Below, piece by piece: positions 8,849 to 16,927 of a stretch of 64,000 nucleotides of DNA; position 1 is the first letter of the stretch; the number at the start of each line of letters is the position of its first letter. The position numbers were made by a program, and so were the translations under genes. The notes under the pieces were generated by a model. It had not been told where the DNA came from. It was given only the letters and a program-made list of their open reading frames with translations, and ran no database searches. The DNA comes from Paenibacillus sp. LHD-117 (GTDB lineage: Bacteria > Bacillota > Bacilli > Paenibacillales > Paenibacillaceae): contig NZ_JAVFVT010000025.1 of the NCBI RefSeq assembly GCF_030929555.1, forward strand, positions 1 through 64,000, given 5' to 3'.

Positions 8849-10306
8849 TTACAGCTGCGGACGCAGCTTGTGATAGTCCGTATGCGCTTCGAACGCGTGA
8901 GCCGCGCGCAGCACCGTCGATTCGTCGAACGCCTTGCCGATAATTTGCAGGCCGATCGGCAGGCCGTCGGCGGTTCCGCACGGAATGCTGATGGCCGGAA
9001 CGCCTGCCAGGCTCACCGGAATCGTGCAGATATCGTTCAAATACATCGTAAGCGGATCGCCGACCTGCTCTCCGATGCGGAACGCGGGCGTCGGCGCCGT
9101 CGGGCCGATAATGAGATCATATTGCTTGAACACGTTGTCGAAGTCGCCTTTGATCAGCGTGCGTACTTTCTGGGCCTTCAAATAGTAAGCGTCGTAATAG
9201 CCGGAGCTCAGCGCGTACGTACCGAGCATGATCCGACGCTTCACTTCGGGGCCGAAACCTTGGCTGCGGGACTTGCGGTACAGGTCGATCAAGTTGTCCG
9301 GGTTGTCCGCCCGAATGCCGTATCTCACGCCGTCGAACCGTGCGAGGTTCGACGATGCTTCCGAGGAAGCGAGCAAGTAATAAGCTGCAATCGCGTATTC
9401 CGTATGCGGCAGGGATACTTCCTCCCACGTCGCGCCGAGCGATTCGTATACCTTCAGCGCGTTCACGACGGCTTCCTTCACGCGGGGGTCGATGCCCGCG
9501 CCGAGATACTCCTTCGGAACGCCGATGCGGAGACCCTTGACGTCGCCGGTCAACGCGGCCGTGTAGTCGGGAATGTCCACGTTCGCGGACGTCGAATCGC
9601 CGGCGTCATAACCCGCGATCGCTTGCAGGACGTACGCGGAATCCTCGACGTTCTTCGTCAGCGGGCCGATCTGATCGAGCGAGCTGGCGAACGCGACCAG
9701 ACCGAAACGAGAGACGAGGCCGTAGGTAGGCTTCAAGCCGACGATGCCGCAATATGCGGCAGGCTGGCGAATAGAGCCGCCCGTGTCGGAGCCCAGCGAG
9801 AAATAGACTTGTCCGGCCGCGACCGATGCCGCGGAGCCGCCGCTGGAGCCGCCCGGCACGTAATCGGTATTCCACGGGTTGCGGGTCGGGTAGAAGCTGG
9901 AGTTCTCGTTCGAGCCGCCCATCGCGAATTCGTCCATGTTCAGCTTGCCGATCGTGACGGCATCCGCCGCGTTCAGCTTGCGCGCCGCCGTCGCGTTATA
10001 GATCGGTTTGTAATTGCTGAGGAATTGGCTTGCGCATGTCGTCGTCAGACCTTCGGTCACGATATTGTCCTTGATGCCGGCCGGCAGGCCGAACAGCAGG
10101 CCCTTCTCTCCGCCTTGCTGCAGCGTCTTGTCCAATTCGGCGGCTTGCGTGCGAGCGCCGTCTTCATTTAATGAAAGAAAAGCCTGGATGGCCGGTTCCG
10201 TCTTCGCGATCCGATCGTAAGAGCTATCCACCAGCTCGGTAACGGAAAGCTCCTTGTTGTTCAGTTTGTTATGTACTTCCTGCAGGCGTAAGTCGAACAA
10301 TGCCAA
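8849..10306 (-). CDS. gatA: Asp-tRNA(Asn)/Glu-tRNA(Gln) amidotransferase subunit A
   Basis: A 485-residue amidase-signature enzyme that hydrolyses glutamine and channels ammonia to GatB. The Ser-cisSer-Lys machinery is visible: the lysine in GIKDNI, the Gly/Ser-rich GGSSGGSAASVAAG, and the nucleophile region SLGSDTGGSIRQPA. Length and motifs match typical GatA. It is 30 bp after gatC in the same operon. Confidence 0.98.
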   Translation of the reverse strand: MALFDLRLQEVHNKLNNKELSVTELVDSSYDRIAKTEPAIQAFLSLNEDGARTQAAELDKTLQQGGEKGLLFGLPAGIKDNIVTEGLTTTCASQFLSNYKPIYNATAARKLNAADAVTIGKLNMDEFAMGGSNENSSFYPTRNPWNTDYVPGGSSGGSAASVAAGQVYFSLGSDTGGSIRQPAAYCGIVGLKPTYGLVSRFGLVAFASSLDQIGPLTKNVEDSAYVLQAIAGYDAGDSTSANVDIPDYTAALTGDVKGLRIGVPKEYLGAGIDPRVKEAVVNALKVYESLGATWEEVSLPHTEYAIAAYYLLASSEASSNLARFDGVRYGIRADNPDNLIDLYRKSRSQGFGPEVKRRIMLGTYALSSGYYDAYYLKAQKVRTLIKGDFDNVFKQYDLIIGPTAPTPAFRIGEQVGDPLTMYLNDICTIPVSLAGVPAISIPCGTADGLPIGLQIIGKAFDESTVLRAAHAFEAHTDYHKLRPQL

Positions 10307-10336
10307 CAGTAGCTCCTCCCTTCGATGACACCTTGA

Positions 10337-10627
10337 TTATGATTCAAGTACCGCAGGTACTTTAATTTGTCCGTCTTCTTCATCCGGCGCGTTCAGCAGC
10401 ACCTTCTCGATCGGCAGCGATTCCTTGCGGACGTCGTCTCTCATGACGTTCGTAATCGGCAGCACGTGGCTGGTCGGCTCGACATCGTCCGTATTCAGCT
10501 CGTTCAGCTTCTCCGCGTATTTCAGAATGGCGTTCAGTTGGTCGGTAAACTGCGCTTTCTCCGCATCCGTTAATTCCAGCCGCGCCAGATTCGCCACATG
10601 CTCGACATCCTTCAGCGTTATGCTCAT
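10337..10627 (-). CDS. gatC: Asp-tRNA(Asn)/Glu-tRNA(Gln) amidotransferase subunit C
   Basis: A 96-residue GatC, the small subunit that wraps around GatA and stabilises the complex. The N-terminal ITLKDVEHVANLARLELTD and the C-terminal DVVRKESLP/APDEEDGQIKVPAVLES-type regions are characteristic. It is the first gene of the operon, with a good SD (GGAG before ATG) and a sigma-A promoter about 45 bp upstream. Confidence 0.96.
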   Translation of the reverse strand: MSITLKDVEHVANLARLELTDAEKAQFTDQLNAILKYAEKLNELNTDDVEPTSHVLPITNVMRDDVRKESLPIEKVLLNAPDEEDGQIKVPAVLES

Positions 10628-10669
10628 CGGTAACTCTCCTTCTCTGCTTCAGCTTCGGTCATTCCCACC

Positions 10670-10699
10670 ATTATAGCCTACATCTGCCGCCGACAGCAA
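10670..10699 (-). promoter_or_regulatory. Promoter of gatCAB
   Basis: On the minus strand, -35 TTGCTG (10694-10699) and -10 TATAAT (10670-10675) are 18 bp apart, about 45 bp before the gatC start. Confidence 0.65.
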
Positions 10700-10742
10700 T
10701 TAGGAAGCCCGCGAAAGCGAGCGCCATGCAAGGCAAGGGCAC

Positions 10743-10770
10743 AAAAAAAGAAGCAGATCGCTCTGCCTCT
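10743..10770 (-). terminator. Terminator of the 127-residue unknown gene
   Basis: On the minus strand GAGGCAGA (10769-10762) pairs with TCTGCTTC (10757-10750) with a GCGA loop, followed by TTTTTTT (10749-10743). Confidence 0.8.
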
Positions 10771-10803
10771 GTTTCTTCGCGTATGATCGAAGACGATGTT
10801 CGG

Positions 10804-11187
10804 TTAAATCCAAGCCTTCAGATTCACCTGACGAATGAAGTCTTCGCGGCTTAGCGGTTCCTTGGCTGCGTTATCGTCTTCTTCCTCTTGTTCTTGCTCG
10901 CCTTTCATAATCCGGTAAAATAATTCCTCGTTATGCGTGGCGAGGGCGTAATCGATAAGCGCCTCCCGCTCGATCCTGTCCGCTTCGAGCTGGTACAACA
11001 CGTCCTCCAGCTCGACGTCCTCGTCCGGCAGCAAAAAGTTGCGGTTCGACTTCGGCACCCTGACCACGTAGTCAAAAACGTTATCCGCATTGCGGTCGTA
11101 AGCAATTATATACCCATACTCCCCGACGGGAAGGTTCTGTTCATATTGATCCGCTACAATGATCACCTTGGAGCCCAGCTGCAGCAT
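10804..11187 (-). CDS. Small acidic protein of unknown function
   Basis: A 127-residue protein, unrecognised. ATG 11187 was chosen because AGGGG lies 8 nt upstream; the frame stays open for 49 more codons but that part looks non-coding. An N-terminal beta-rich block (LGSKVIIVADQYEQNLPVGEYGYIIAYD) resembles a small SH3/KOW-like barrel, and FDYVVRVPKSNRNFLLPDEDVEL continues it. The rest is helical and very acidic (EQEQEEEDD). No signal peptide or membrane segment. It sits alone between gatCAB and the alarmone synthetase, with its own terminator. Confidence 0.7.
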   Translation of the reverse strand: MLQLGSKVIIVADQYEQNLPVGEYGYIIAYDRNADNVFDYVVRVPKSNRNFLLPDEDVELEDVLYQLEADRIEREALIDYALATHNEELFYRIMKGEQEQEEEDDNAAKEPLSREDFIRQVNLKAWI

Positions 11188-11351
11188 CCTATCAACCCCT
11201 ATCGCTCTAGTCACTGTACTCTCTCTTTCCGTTTCTACTATCCTACTAAAAAACGATTCTTCTGTCCAATAGCGGATGAAAGAGTTCGATGATTCGAAAC
11301 GGCTCCGGATATGAGGCTTGCCGCGGTCGCGCATGTATCGTTCGGAACGGA

Positions 11352-12098
11352 CTACTCCGTCTCTCTTCCGAGCTCGAGCAAAGCCGTTGGCAGCTGGAAC
11401 GCCTTGTTGTTCATAAGCAGGCGGGTCAGCTCTTCGCTATCGTCGCCGCCTTGGCTTTCCTTGATGACTGAGATTTCGCGGTGCAGCCTCTCCATCTGCT
11501 GATCCAGCCGGTTCGCCGAGTCCGATGCTTCCTTCAGCTCCTGGATGAGCCTTGCGGGAACGGACTGATTGTATTTGTAAAATATTTTATGCTCGAGGCT
11601 CGCCCAGAAGTCCATCGCGATCGTGCGGATTTGAATTTCGACGCACACGCTCTCCCGGCCGTCCGACATATTGACCGGCACTTCCGCCAACAAATGCAAG
11701 CTGCGGTACCCGTTCGGCTTCGGCTGCTCGATATAATCCTTCACTTCGAGAATGTGCAGGTCGAATTGATTCTGCAGCATATCCCTGATTTGATAGATAT
11801 CGGATATGAAAGAGCAAGTAATGCGCAGCCCCGCGATATCTTTGATTTCCCGTTTAATGTCTTCCAGCGAGAACGTAATGCCCTTGCGGCTGATTTTATT
11901 CATAATGCTTTCCAGAGACTTCACTCTCGACTTCGTATGTTCGATCGGGTTGTAATCGTGCAGGAACTGGAATTCTTCCTTTACGATCTCGATTTTGGTT
12001 TCCAGTTCGTTCAGCGCGAATTGATACATCATCATAAAACGGGTCACTTCGGTCTTCAGCTTCTTGAATTGTTCGATCGGATAATTGGACATGCCCAT
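11352..12098 (-). CDS. Small alarmone synthetase, (p)ppGpp synthetase (RelA/SpoT domain)
   Basis: A 248-residue single-domain synthetase like B. subtilis YjbM/YwaC, which transfers pyrophosphate from ATP to GTP/GDP. Visible family motifs are RVKSLESIMNKISRKG, the catalytic IAGLRITC, NGYRSLHLLAEVP, and VEIQIRTIAMDFWASLEHKI. There is no HD hydrolase, TGS or ACT domain, so it should only synthesise. ATG 12098 is preferred because AGGAGA lies 9 nt upstream; the longer frame lacks a site. It is somewhat longer than YjbM (211 residues), mainly at the N-terminus and the C-terminal tail. Which B. subtilis paralogue it matches cannot be settled by eye. Confidence 0.9.
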   Translation of the reverse strand: MGMSNYPIEQFKKLKTEVTRFMMMYQFALNELETKIEIVKEEFQFLHDYNPIEHTKSRVKSLESIMNKISRKGITFSLEDIKREIKDIAGLRITCSFISDIYQIRDMLQNQFDLHILEVKDYIEQPKPNGYRSLHLLAEVPVNMSDGRESVCVEIQIRTIAMDFWASLEHKIFYKYNQSVPARLIQELKEASDSANRLDQQMERLHREISVIKESQGGDDSEELTRLLMNNKAFQLPTALLELGRETE

Positions 12099-12254
12099 CG
12101 TTTCTAATCTCCTTCGTCCGGAAGCAGCTTTCGGCCTCGGTTCTCGAATGCATCCATCATAGTATGAACGCGGGCTCCATTGCAAATGGGACGAAGCGAC
12201 GCCTTAGCAGGCTCTCTCTCAGACGCGCAGTGCGCCCTTCCGGCGGAGGCCAAC

Positions 12255-12289
12255 GAAAAAGGCTTCCATCCCTGCGGATAGAAGCCTTG
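12255..12289 (-). terminator. Terminator of the Gfo/Idh/MocA gene
   Basis: On the minus strand AAGGCTTCTATCC pairs with GGATGGAAGCCTT (one G-T pair, GCAG loop), followed by TTTTT (12260-12256). Confidence 0.85.
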
Positions 12290-12303
12290 ATCGTTATCGA
12301 TGA

Positions 12304-13314
12304 TTATACGTTGACGTAAGCGCCTTTGCGGTCCGCGGATTTGATCTCCGCTTCGACGATTTCGAGTGACTGTACAGCGCTCTCCGGCGAGCACACCGAT
12401 ACCGGCTCGCCCTTGCCGACCGATTCGACGAAGTACTTGATTTCTCGGTAGTAGCCCATGTCCGGGGACAAATCCGCGACGAATCCTTCGCCATCATAAG
12501 GGTTCACCTTCAGCGCATTGTTCTCGAACACGAGATTCGCCCCTTCGAAGTTGACGCGGAACGTCATCGCGAAGCCGAAGTCTCCTTGCAGCGTCCAATC
12601 GGCTTGCGCGTTCAATACTTTGCCGTCGGGATAAACGTAATTGGTCGAGACGATATCGTAGGCACTGCCCGGGATCACGTTGCGCGCGATGGAGGATACG
12701 CTCTCCGGCTTGCCGAACAGCCAATTGATGACGTCCGTATCGTGGATATGCATATCCACCATGCAGCCTCCGCTTTGCTCGCCGTTCAGGAACCAAGCCT
12801 GCGGCAATCCGCCTCCGCGGAAGAAGGTGCCCGCCAGGACGGAACCGTAACGCCCGTCTTCGACGCATGCTTTTAAATATTCGTAGGCCGGCCAGAACCG
12901 CAGGCATTGCCCGATCATGAGCGTGCTGCCCGTGCGTTTCGCCGTTTCCGCCATACGCCAGCCTTCCTCCGACGTACGGGCAACCGGCTTCTCGCACAAC
13001 ACGTGAATGCCGCGCTCCAGCATCGAGCAAGTCAAGTCCGCATGCAGCGGCGTAGGCAGCGTAATATCCACGATGTCCAGCTCTTCGCTCGCCAGCATTG
13101 TCTCGATGGAATCATAGAGCGTATAAGGCGTCAGATCATAAACGGACTGCTCCGTTGCGATGTTGCCCCAAGCAGCGCCGTTCTTCAGCTCTTCGATCCG
13201 CATGTCGCAGATTGCCACCAGCTTAATATCGGCGCCTTCCTTCATTAATCTCACGTAATTGTCGAAGTGCATGCGTCCCATGAAGCCGAATCCGATCAAT
13301 CCGATTTTTAGCAT
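12304..13314 (-). CDS. Gfo/Idh/MocA family sugar oxidoreductase
   Basis: A 336-residue NAD(P)-dependent dehydrogenase. It has an N-terminal Rossmann fold with GLIGFGFMGRMH and the conserved EKPVA (about residue 110), then the alpha/beta substrate domain with GGGCMVDMHIHDTDVINWLFG, containing the family's catalytic D-x-x-x-H type element. Family members oxidise or reduce inositol and sugar hydroxyls; the substrate is unknown here. It is the last gene of a three-gene run behind the CBM9-like protein and the sugar isomerase, 30 bp after the latter. Confidence 0.9.
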   Translation of the reverse strand: MLKIGLIGFGFMGRMHFDNYVRLMKEGADIKLVAICDMRIEELKNGAAWGNIATEQSVYDLTPYTLYDSIETMLASEELDIVDITLPTPLHADLTCSMLERGIHVLCEKPVARTSEEGWRMAETAKRTGSTLMIGQCLRFWPAYEYLKACVEDGRYGSVLAGTFFRGGGLPQAWFLNGEQSGGCMVDMHIHDTDVINWLFGKPESVSSIARNVIPGSAYDIVSTNYVYPDGKVLNAQADWTLQGDFGFAMTFRVNFEGANLVFENNALKVNPYDGEGFVADLSPDMGYYREIKYFVESVGKGEPVSVCSPESAVQSLEIVEAEIKSADRKGAYVNV

Positions 13315-13344
13315 CGCGCGTTCTCCCCTTATCCCTTGTTATGG

Positions 13345-14193
13345 TTAGCGCTTGGAACGGCCCAGAATGGCATCCATCGCTCCGGAAGTATTGAAAATGA
13401 TTTGCTCGGCATGATGCGTATAAGGCGGAATCATCTCTGCCGTCACGTAGTTGTCGTATCCGATTTCCTTCAGCGCGGACACAACTTCCGGATAATTCAC
13501 ATCGCCTGCCAGAAGGTCGACGAAGCCGTGCAACCCGCCTGCCTGACGCCTGTAATCCTTAAAATGAACCTTCTTGATCCGCTCGCCGAGAATGCGGATC
13601 CAATGCTCCGGATATCCGCTGTGCACGACGTTCCCTACGTCGAAGTAGGAGCCGACATAACGAGAGCCGTGCGCATCGATAAACGTTCGCAGCTCAAGCG
13701 GCGACAGTAAGAACTTGTTCCATACGTTCTCAATCGCGATGGACACCCCCGCGCTTTCCGCGTAAGGAACCAGGCTTCCGATCGCTTCGAGCGCGCGGTC
13801 GTAGGCTTTGTCGTACGGCACCACTTCCGCGCCCGGTATAAAATCGACCCCCACCGCGCCTGGAATGACGAGAATGGCATCGACGCCGAGCGCCGCGGCA
13901 ACCTCAAGCTGCTTCTTGCAGACGTCGACCGCTTTGGACCGGTTGCGTTCGTCCTCGCTCGTCATGGCATACGACCAGTACAAACCGGTCGCGAGTCCCG
14001 CAATCTCCAGCTCCGCGTCCTCCAGCCGGCTTCGAATCTCGCGGATTTCCTTGTCGCCCGCATCCAGGCCAAGCTCGCCGGATTCATTCAGCGAAAGCTC
14101 GATGCCGTCGAACCCCGCCTTTTTCGCAAGCGCGATCGCATCCGGAATCGAAGTCCCCTCCGCGAACGACCAAATGTTAATCCCTTTTTTCAT
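13345..14193 (-). CDS. Sugar phosphate isomerase/epimerase (xylose isomerase-like TIM barrel)
   Basis: A 282-residue AP-endonuclease-family-2/IolE-like barrel. ATG 14193 (MKKGINIW) is preferred, with GGAGG 8 nt upstream. Metal-binding elements are visible: the glutamate in SIAIENVWNKFL, the FDVGN aspartate (YVGSYFDVGNVV), the histidine in KVHFKD, and the C-terminal TAEMIPP glutamate. The usual partner is a Gfo/Idh/MocA oxidoreductase, which follows 30 bp downstream; together such pairs interconvert keto-sugars or inositols. The substrate is not known. Confidence 0.88.
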   Translation of the reverse strand: MKKGINIWSFAEGTSIPDAIALAKKAGFDGIELSLNESGELGLDAGDKEIREIRSRLEDAELEIAGLATGLYWSYAMTSEDERNRSKAVDVCKKQLEVAAALGVDAILVIPGAVGVDFIPGAEVVPYDKAYDRALEAIGSLVPYAESAGVSIAIENVWNKFLLSPLELRTFIDAHGSRYVGSYFDVGNVVHSGYPEHWIRILGERIKKVHFKDYRRQAGGLHGFVDLLAGDVNYPEVVSALKEIGYDNYVTAEMIPPYTHHAEQIIFNTSGAMDAILGRSKR

Positions 14194-14207
14194 CTTCCGT
14201 TCCTCCC

Positions 14208-14885
14208 TCACTCGTCTATGGATTCATGATCTTCGAAAATAAGTTCGCCGAATCGTGACGGCATATGAAAGTTAATCGCTCCCGTCGGGCTCCAGGCTTG
14301 AAATTCGCGGATGCCCTCCGCATTCTCGTCAATTCTGTAGAAGTTGACCAGCCAGCTCGCTCCCGGCTCGGGTTTCCTGGAGAAATGGGCAGTCGGGACG
14401 GCCAGAAGGTACATAAGCATGTGTTCTCCTTCCAGCACTTCCGTACGGAGCCCTTCCATATTCCAAGCGATGTCCCGTCCGGTTACGTGTCCGGAACCGT
14501 CGTTCCAAATCCTTGCGTCGAAAACGACATTGCGCGGGCTGACCTCCAGTTCCACGTAAGAAACGCCGCCCTCCGCGCGATCGTCGATGAACACTTCGAC
14601 GACGTCCTGCTCGTACAGCGGATCGTCATGCTCCTCGAACCGGGATACGATATGACGGTCCGTGCACCGGAATTGGATAAACACGTAGTCGGAATGCCAG
14701 CAAGCCCGGACTTCGGTCGGTTCCCGGACCGCTTCTCCGGTTACCGTATCGAATAAGGACACCGCTTCGCAGCGGCTCCAATCGACAGATTGCCATGCTT
14801 CGTCGCCTGTGGGCCCATTACCCGAAATCCTGACGGCAGGCTTGCATACGTAACGTTTTGGCAGTTCTTGGTTGCCCGAGCTCAA
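14208..14885 (-). CDS. Carbohydrate-binding family 9-like protein
   Basis: A 225-residue beta-sandwich protein of the CBM9-like type. Visible features are DEAWQSVDWSRCEAVSLFD, an aromatic core (ACWHSDYVFIQFRCTD), DVVEVFIDD, and the C-terminal WLVNFYRIDE ... EFQAWSPTG. There is no signal peptide, so it is probably cytoplasmic, unlike secreted xylanase CBM9 modules. The start is TTG at 14885 with AAAGGGG 7 nt upstream. It is the first gene of the operon with the isomerase (14 bp gap) and the oxidoreductase, and divergent from an AraC regulator. Its role in the operon is unknown. Confidence 0.82.
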   Translation of the reverse strand: MSSGNQELPKRYVCKPAVRISGNGPTGDEAWQSVDWSRCEAVSLFDTVTGEAVREPTEVRACWHSDYVFIQFRCTDRHIVSRFEEHDDPLYEQDVVEVFIDDRAEGGVSYVELEVSPRNVVFDARIWNDGSGHVTGRDIAWNMEGLRTEVLEGEHMLMYLLAVPTAHFSRKPEPGASWLVNFYRIDENAEGIREFQAWSPTGAINFHMPSRFGELIFEDHESIDE

Positions 14886-15051
14886 CTCCCCACCCCTTTA
14901 TCCGATTCCGCGTCTTTACGATCATGTTAAGAACCTGTCATAATACTTATATAATATATGACGACGCCATTATTATCTTTAGCGATACAAGCGATTATTT
15001 GCACGATTCCGTTAATCATTTTCAATCTCTTGCGAAAGGTGGAGACGCTTT

Positions 15052-15957
15052 ATGGCAACCAACGATCTTGCCTTCCCGCTTCAGCGGCGGGCCGCGTTCC
15101 GGGAATGGTCTCCTTCCATCCATTACGCGAAGTTTCAACGGATGGAGAGAGGCGCGCTTGCGCCCAGGCGAATCTATAATTTCGAGCTGCTATACGTAAG
15201 CCAAGGCGAAGCCGCCACGACCATGAACGGAAGGCGCTACGAGCTGTCCGCCGGTCAGCTCGTCTTCCTGCCTTCCGGCGTCTATCATCAGAACGAAGCC
15301 GTATCGGCATCAGGCACGCGCTTCCTCGGCATTCACTTCGACTTCTTCGGCGAGCTGGATATCCACACCGAACACGACATGATCGTAAGCGAACCCGCCG
15401 TTCTGCCCGGCCGATTCGCGATGGAGGCCGTCTCCGACATGTTCCCTCCATTGTCCCAGCAAGCCGTCTATACGCCGACGTTATCCTGCGTCGCCCTCAT
15501 GGAGCAGCTTGTCCACGAGTTTACGATGAGGCCGCTCGGCTACGAGCTGGCATGCAAGGCGCTTATGCTGAACATTCTGTCCCATCTGCTGCGCCTCCCG
15601 CTCTCCCGTTCGCGGGCGCTCGCTTCCCAGCACGACAATCGGCTGCTGGAGCTGGTCGAGGAGATCGAACAGCGGCCTTCGGCGGCCTGGACCAACGGGC
15701 TGATCGCCGATCGGCTCGGGCTTAGCCTGGATCACGCGGCCAAGCTGTTCAAGGAGCTTGTCGGGCAGCCGCCCGGCGAATACGTGAGCGCGATCCGCCA
15801 CCGCGAAGCTAGAAGGCTGCTCCGGGAAACCGATATGACGATCGAGCAAATCGGTGACTCCGTTGGTTATGTGGGCATTCACTACTTCAGCCGCCAGTTC
15901 CGCAAGCACGAAGGCATCTCGGCGACGGAATACCGCAAGCTCTCGCAGGTGCTTTAA
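15052..15957 (+). CDS. AraC family transcriptional regulator
   Basis: A 301-residue regulator. The N-terminal cupin-like sugar-sensing domain (about 40-110) includes PRRIYNFELLYVSQGEAATTMNG. The C-terminal double helix-turn-helix (about 200-300) shows LSLDHAAKLFKELVGQPPGEYVSAIRHREARRLL and IEQIGDSVGYVGIHYFSRQFRKHEGISATEYRK. The start follows AAAGGTGGAG at 7 nt. It is divergent from the CBM9/isomerase/oxidoreductase operon across a 166-bp intergenic region and is its likely activator. Confidence 0.9.
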   Translation: MATNDLAFPLQRRAAFREWSPSIHYAKFQRMERGALAPRRIYNFELLYVSQGEAATTMNGRRYELSAGQLVFLPSGVYHQNEAVSASGTRFLGIHFDFFGELDIHTEHDMIVSEPAVLPGRFAMEAVSDMFPPLSQQAVYTPTLSCVALMEQLVHEFTMRPLGYELACKALMLNILSHLLRLPLSRSRALASQHDNRLLELVEEIEQRPSAAWTNGLIADRLGLSLDHAAKLFKELVGQPPGEYVSAIRHREARRLLRETDMTIEQIGDSVGYVGIHYFSRQFRKHEGISATEYRKLSQVL

Positions 15958-15963
15958 TAGAAG

Positions 15964-16001
15964 AAGCCCCGGTCTCGGATTCATGAGACGGCGGGGCTTT
16001 G
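15964..16001 (+). terminator. Terminator of the AraC gene
   Basis: AAGCCCCGGTCTC pairs with GAGACGGCGGGGCTT (one bulge) and is followed by a short T-rich tract (TTTGCACTTTT). Confidence 0.75.
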
Positions 16002-16079
16002 CACTTTTCACCATGAACTAGGCAGGCACATACACTAATCTGGGCACATCACTCTTAGGGTATGGAAGGAACGTGTATC

Positions 16080-16886
16080 ATGGCTACTTCATATATGGAT
16101 TACGCATCGCCGAACACTGAGTTCGCCTACGACTTGTCGAACAACGTGTTCTTCAAAAAAGATGACCGAAACTACATTCTTTCGTTATCCGTCAAACAGC
16201 TAAACACGCTAGGCAACACTTCGATACTGGATATTTTCTTAAGCGAGGGCAATTATGTCGAACCGCATATCCATCAAAACGCATCCGAGCTCGTCTACTG
16301 CGTCTCCGGCGCCGCCGTCGTCTCGCTGATCAATCCATTCACGAACCAGCTGCTTAACTTCGCGATCGCGCCCGGCCAAGTCGCCAACGTCCCGCAAGGG
16401 TGGTGGCATTACGAAGTCGCGACGAAGGATCATACCCATTTGCTCGCCATCTTCGACGCGCCTGTGCCCGAAGCCATCTTCGGATCGGATATTCTTCGCC
16501 TGACGCCGGCTTCCGTGCTCACCGCCAACTATTGCCTCGACGAAGCGAAGGTGAAAGATACGCTCGCTCCGATCAAGTCGACCGTCGTTATCGGACCTCC
16601 GGCCGGTTGCGATACGGCGAACGGCGCCATGACGAACCATGGCGGCTTCATCCAGCAAGGCGCGCATCCGCAGCAAGGGGGATGGGCCGGCCAAGGGATG
16701 CACCCCCATTACGGACAGCCGATGATGCCGCAGCAAGGTCTCCAAGGGCAGCCGGGCATGATGCCCCAGCAGCCGCAGCAAGGTCTCGGGACGTACGCGT
16801 ACCCGCTGCGGCCGATCGAATCCGCGCATTCGCCGTATCCGCCTCACTTCCATCCCGTTCCTTTCTTATATCGGAATTGGGATTAA
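16080..16886 (+). CDS. Cupin domain protein with Gln/Gly/Met/Pro-rich tail
   Basis: A 268-residue protein. ATG 16080 is used (AAGGA 9 nt upstream). Residues about 45-140 form a cupin: PHIHQNASELVYCVSGAAVVSL, then APGQVANVPQGWWHYEVATKDHTHLLAIFD, keeping the His-x-His, Glu and second-motif His metal ligands. After residue 180 the protein becomes low-complexity, with repeats of QQG, GQP and MMPQQ and many His/Tyr, ending in a Pro/His/Tyr-rich segment. Oxalate-decarboxylase-like cupins occur in Bacillales spores and the tail resembles coat-type low complexity, but a spore role is only inference. It is a monocistronic gene between an AraC gene and the convergent GH35 gene. Confidence 0.8.
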   Translation: MATSYMDYASPNTEFAYDLSNNVFFKKDDRNYILSLSVKQLNTLGNTSILDIFLSEGNYVEPHIHQNASELVYCVSGAAVVSLINPFTNQLLNFAIAPGQVANVPQGWWHYEVATKDHTHLLAIFDAPVPEAIFGSDILRLTPASVLTANYCLDEAKVKDTLAPIKSTVVIGPPAGCDTANGAMTNHGGFIQQGAHPQQGGWAGQGMHPHYGQPMMPQQGLQGQPGMMPQQPQQGLGTYAYPLRPIESAHSPYPPHFHPVPFLYRNWD

Positions 16887-16927
16887 AGCTGCGGCTTGCC
16901 GCATTCATCGGGAATCGAAAATCTCGG

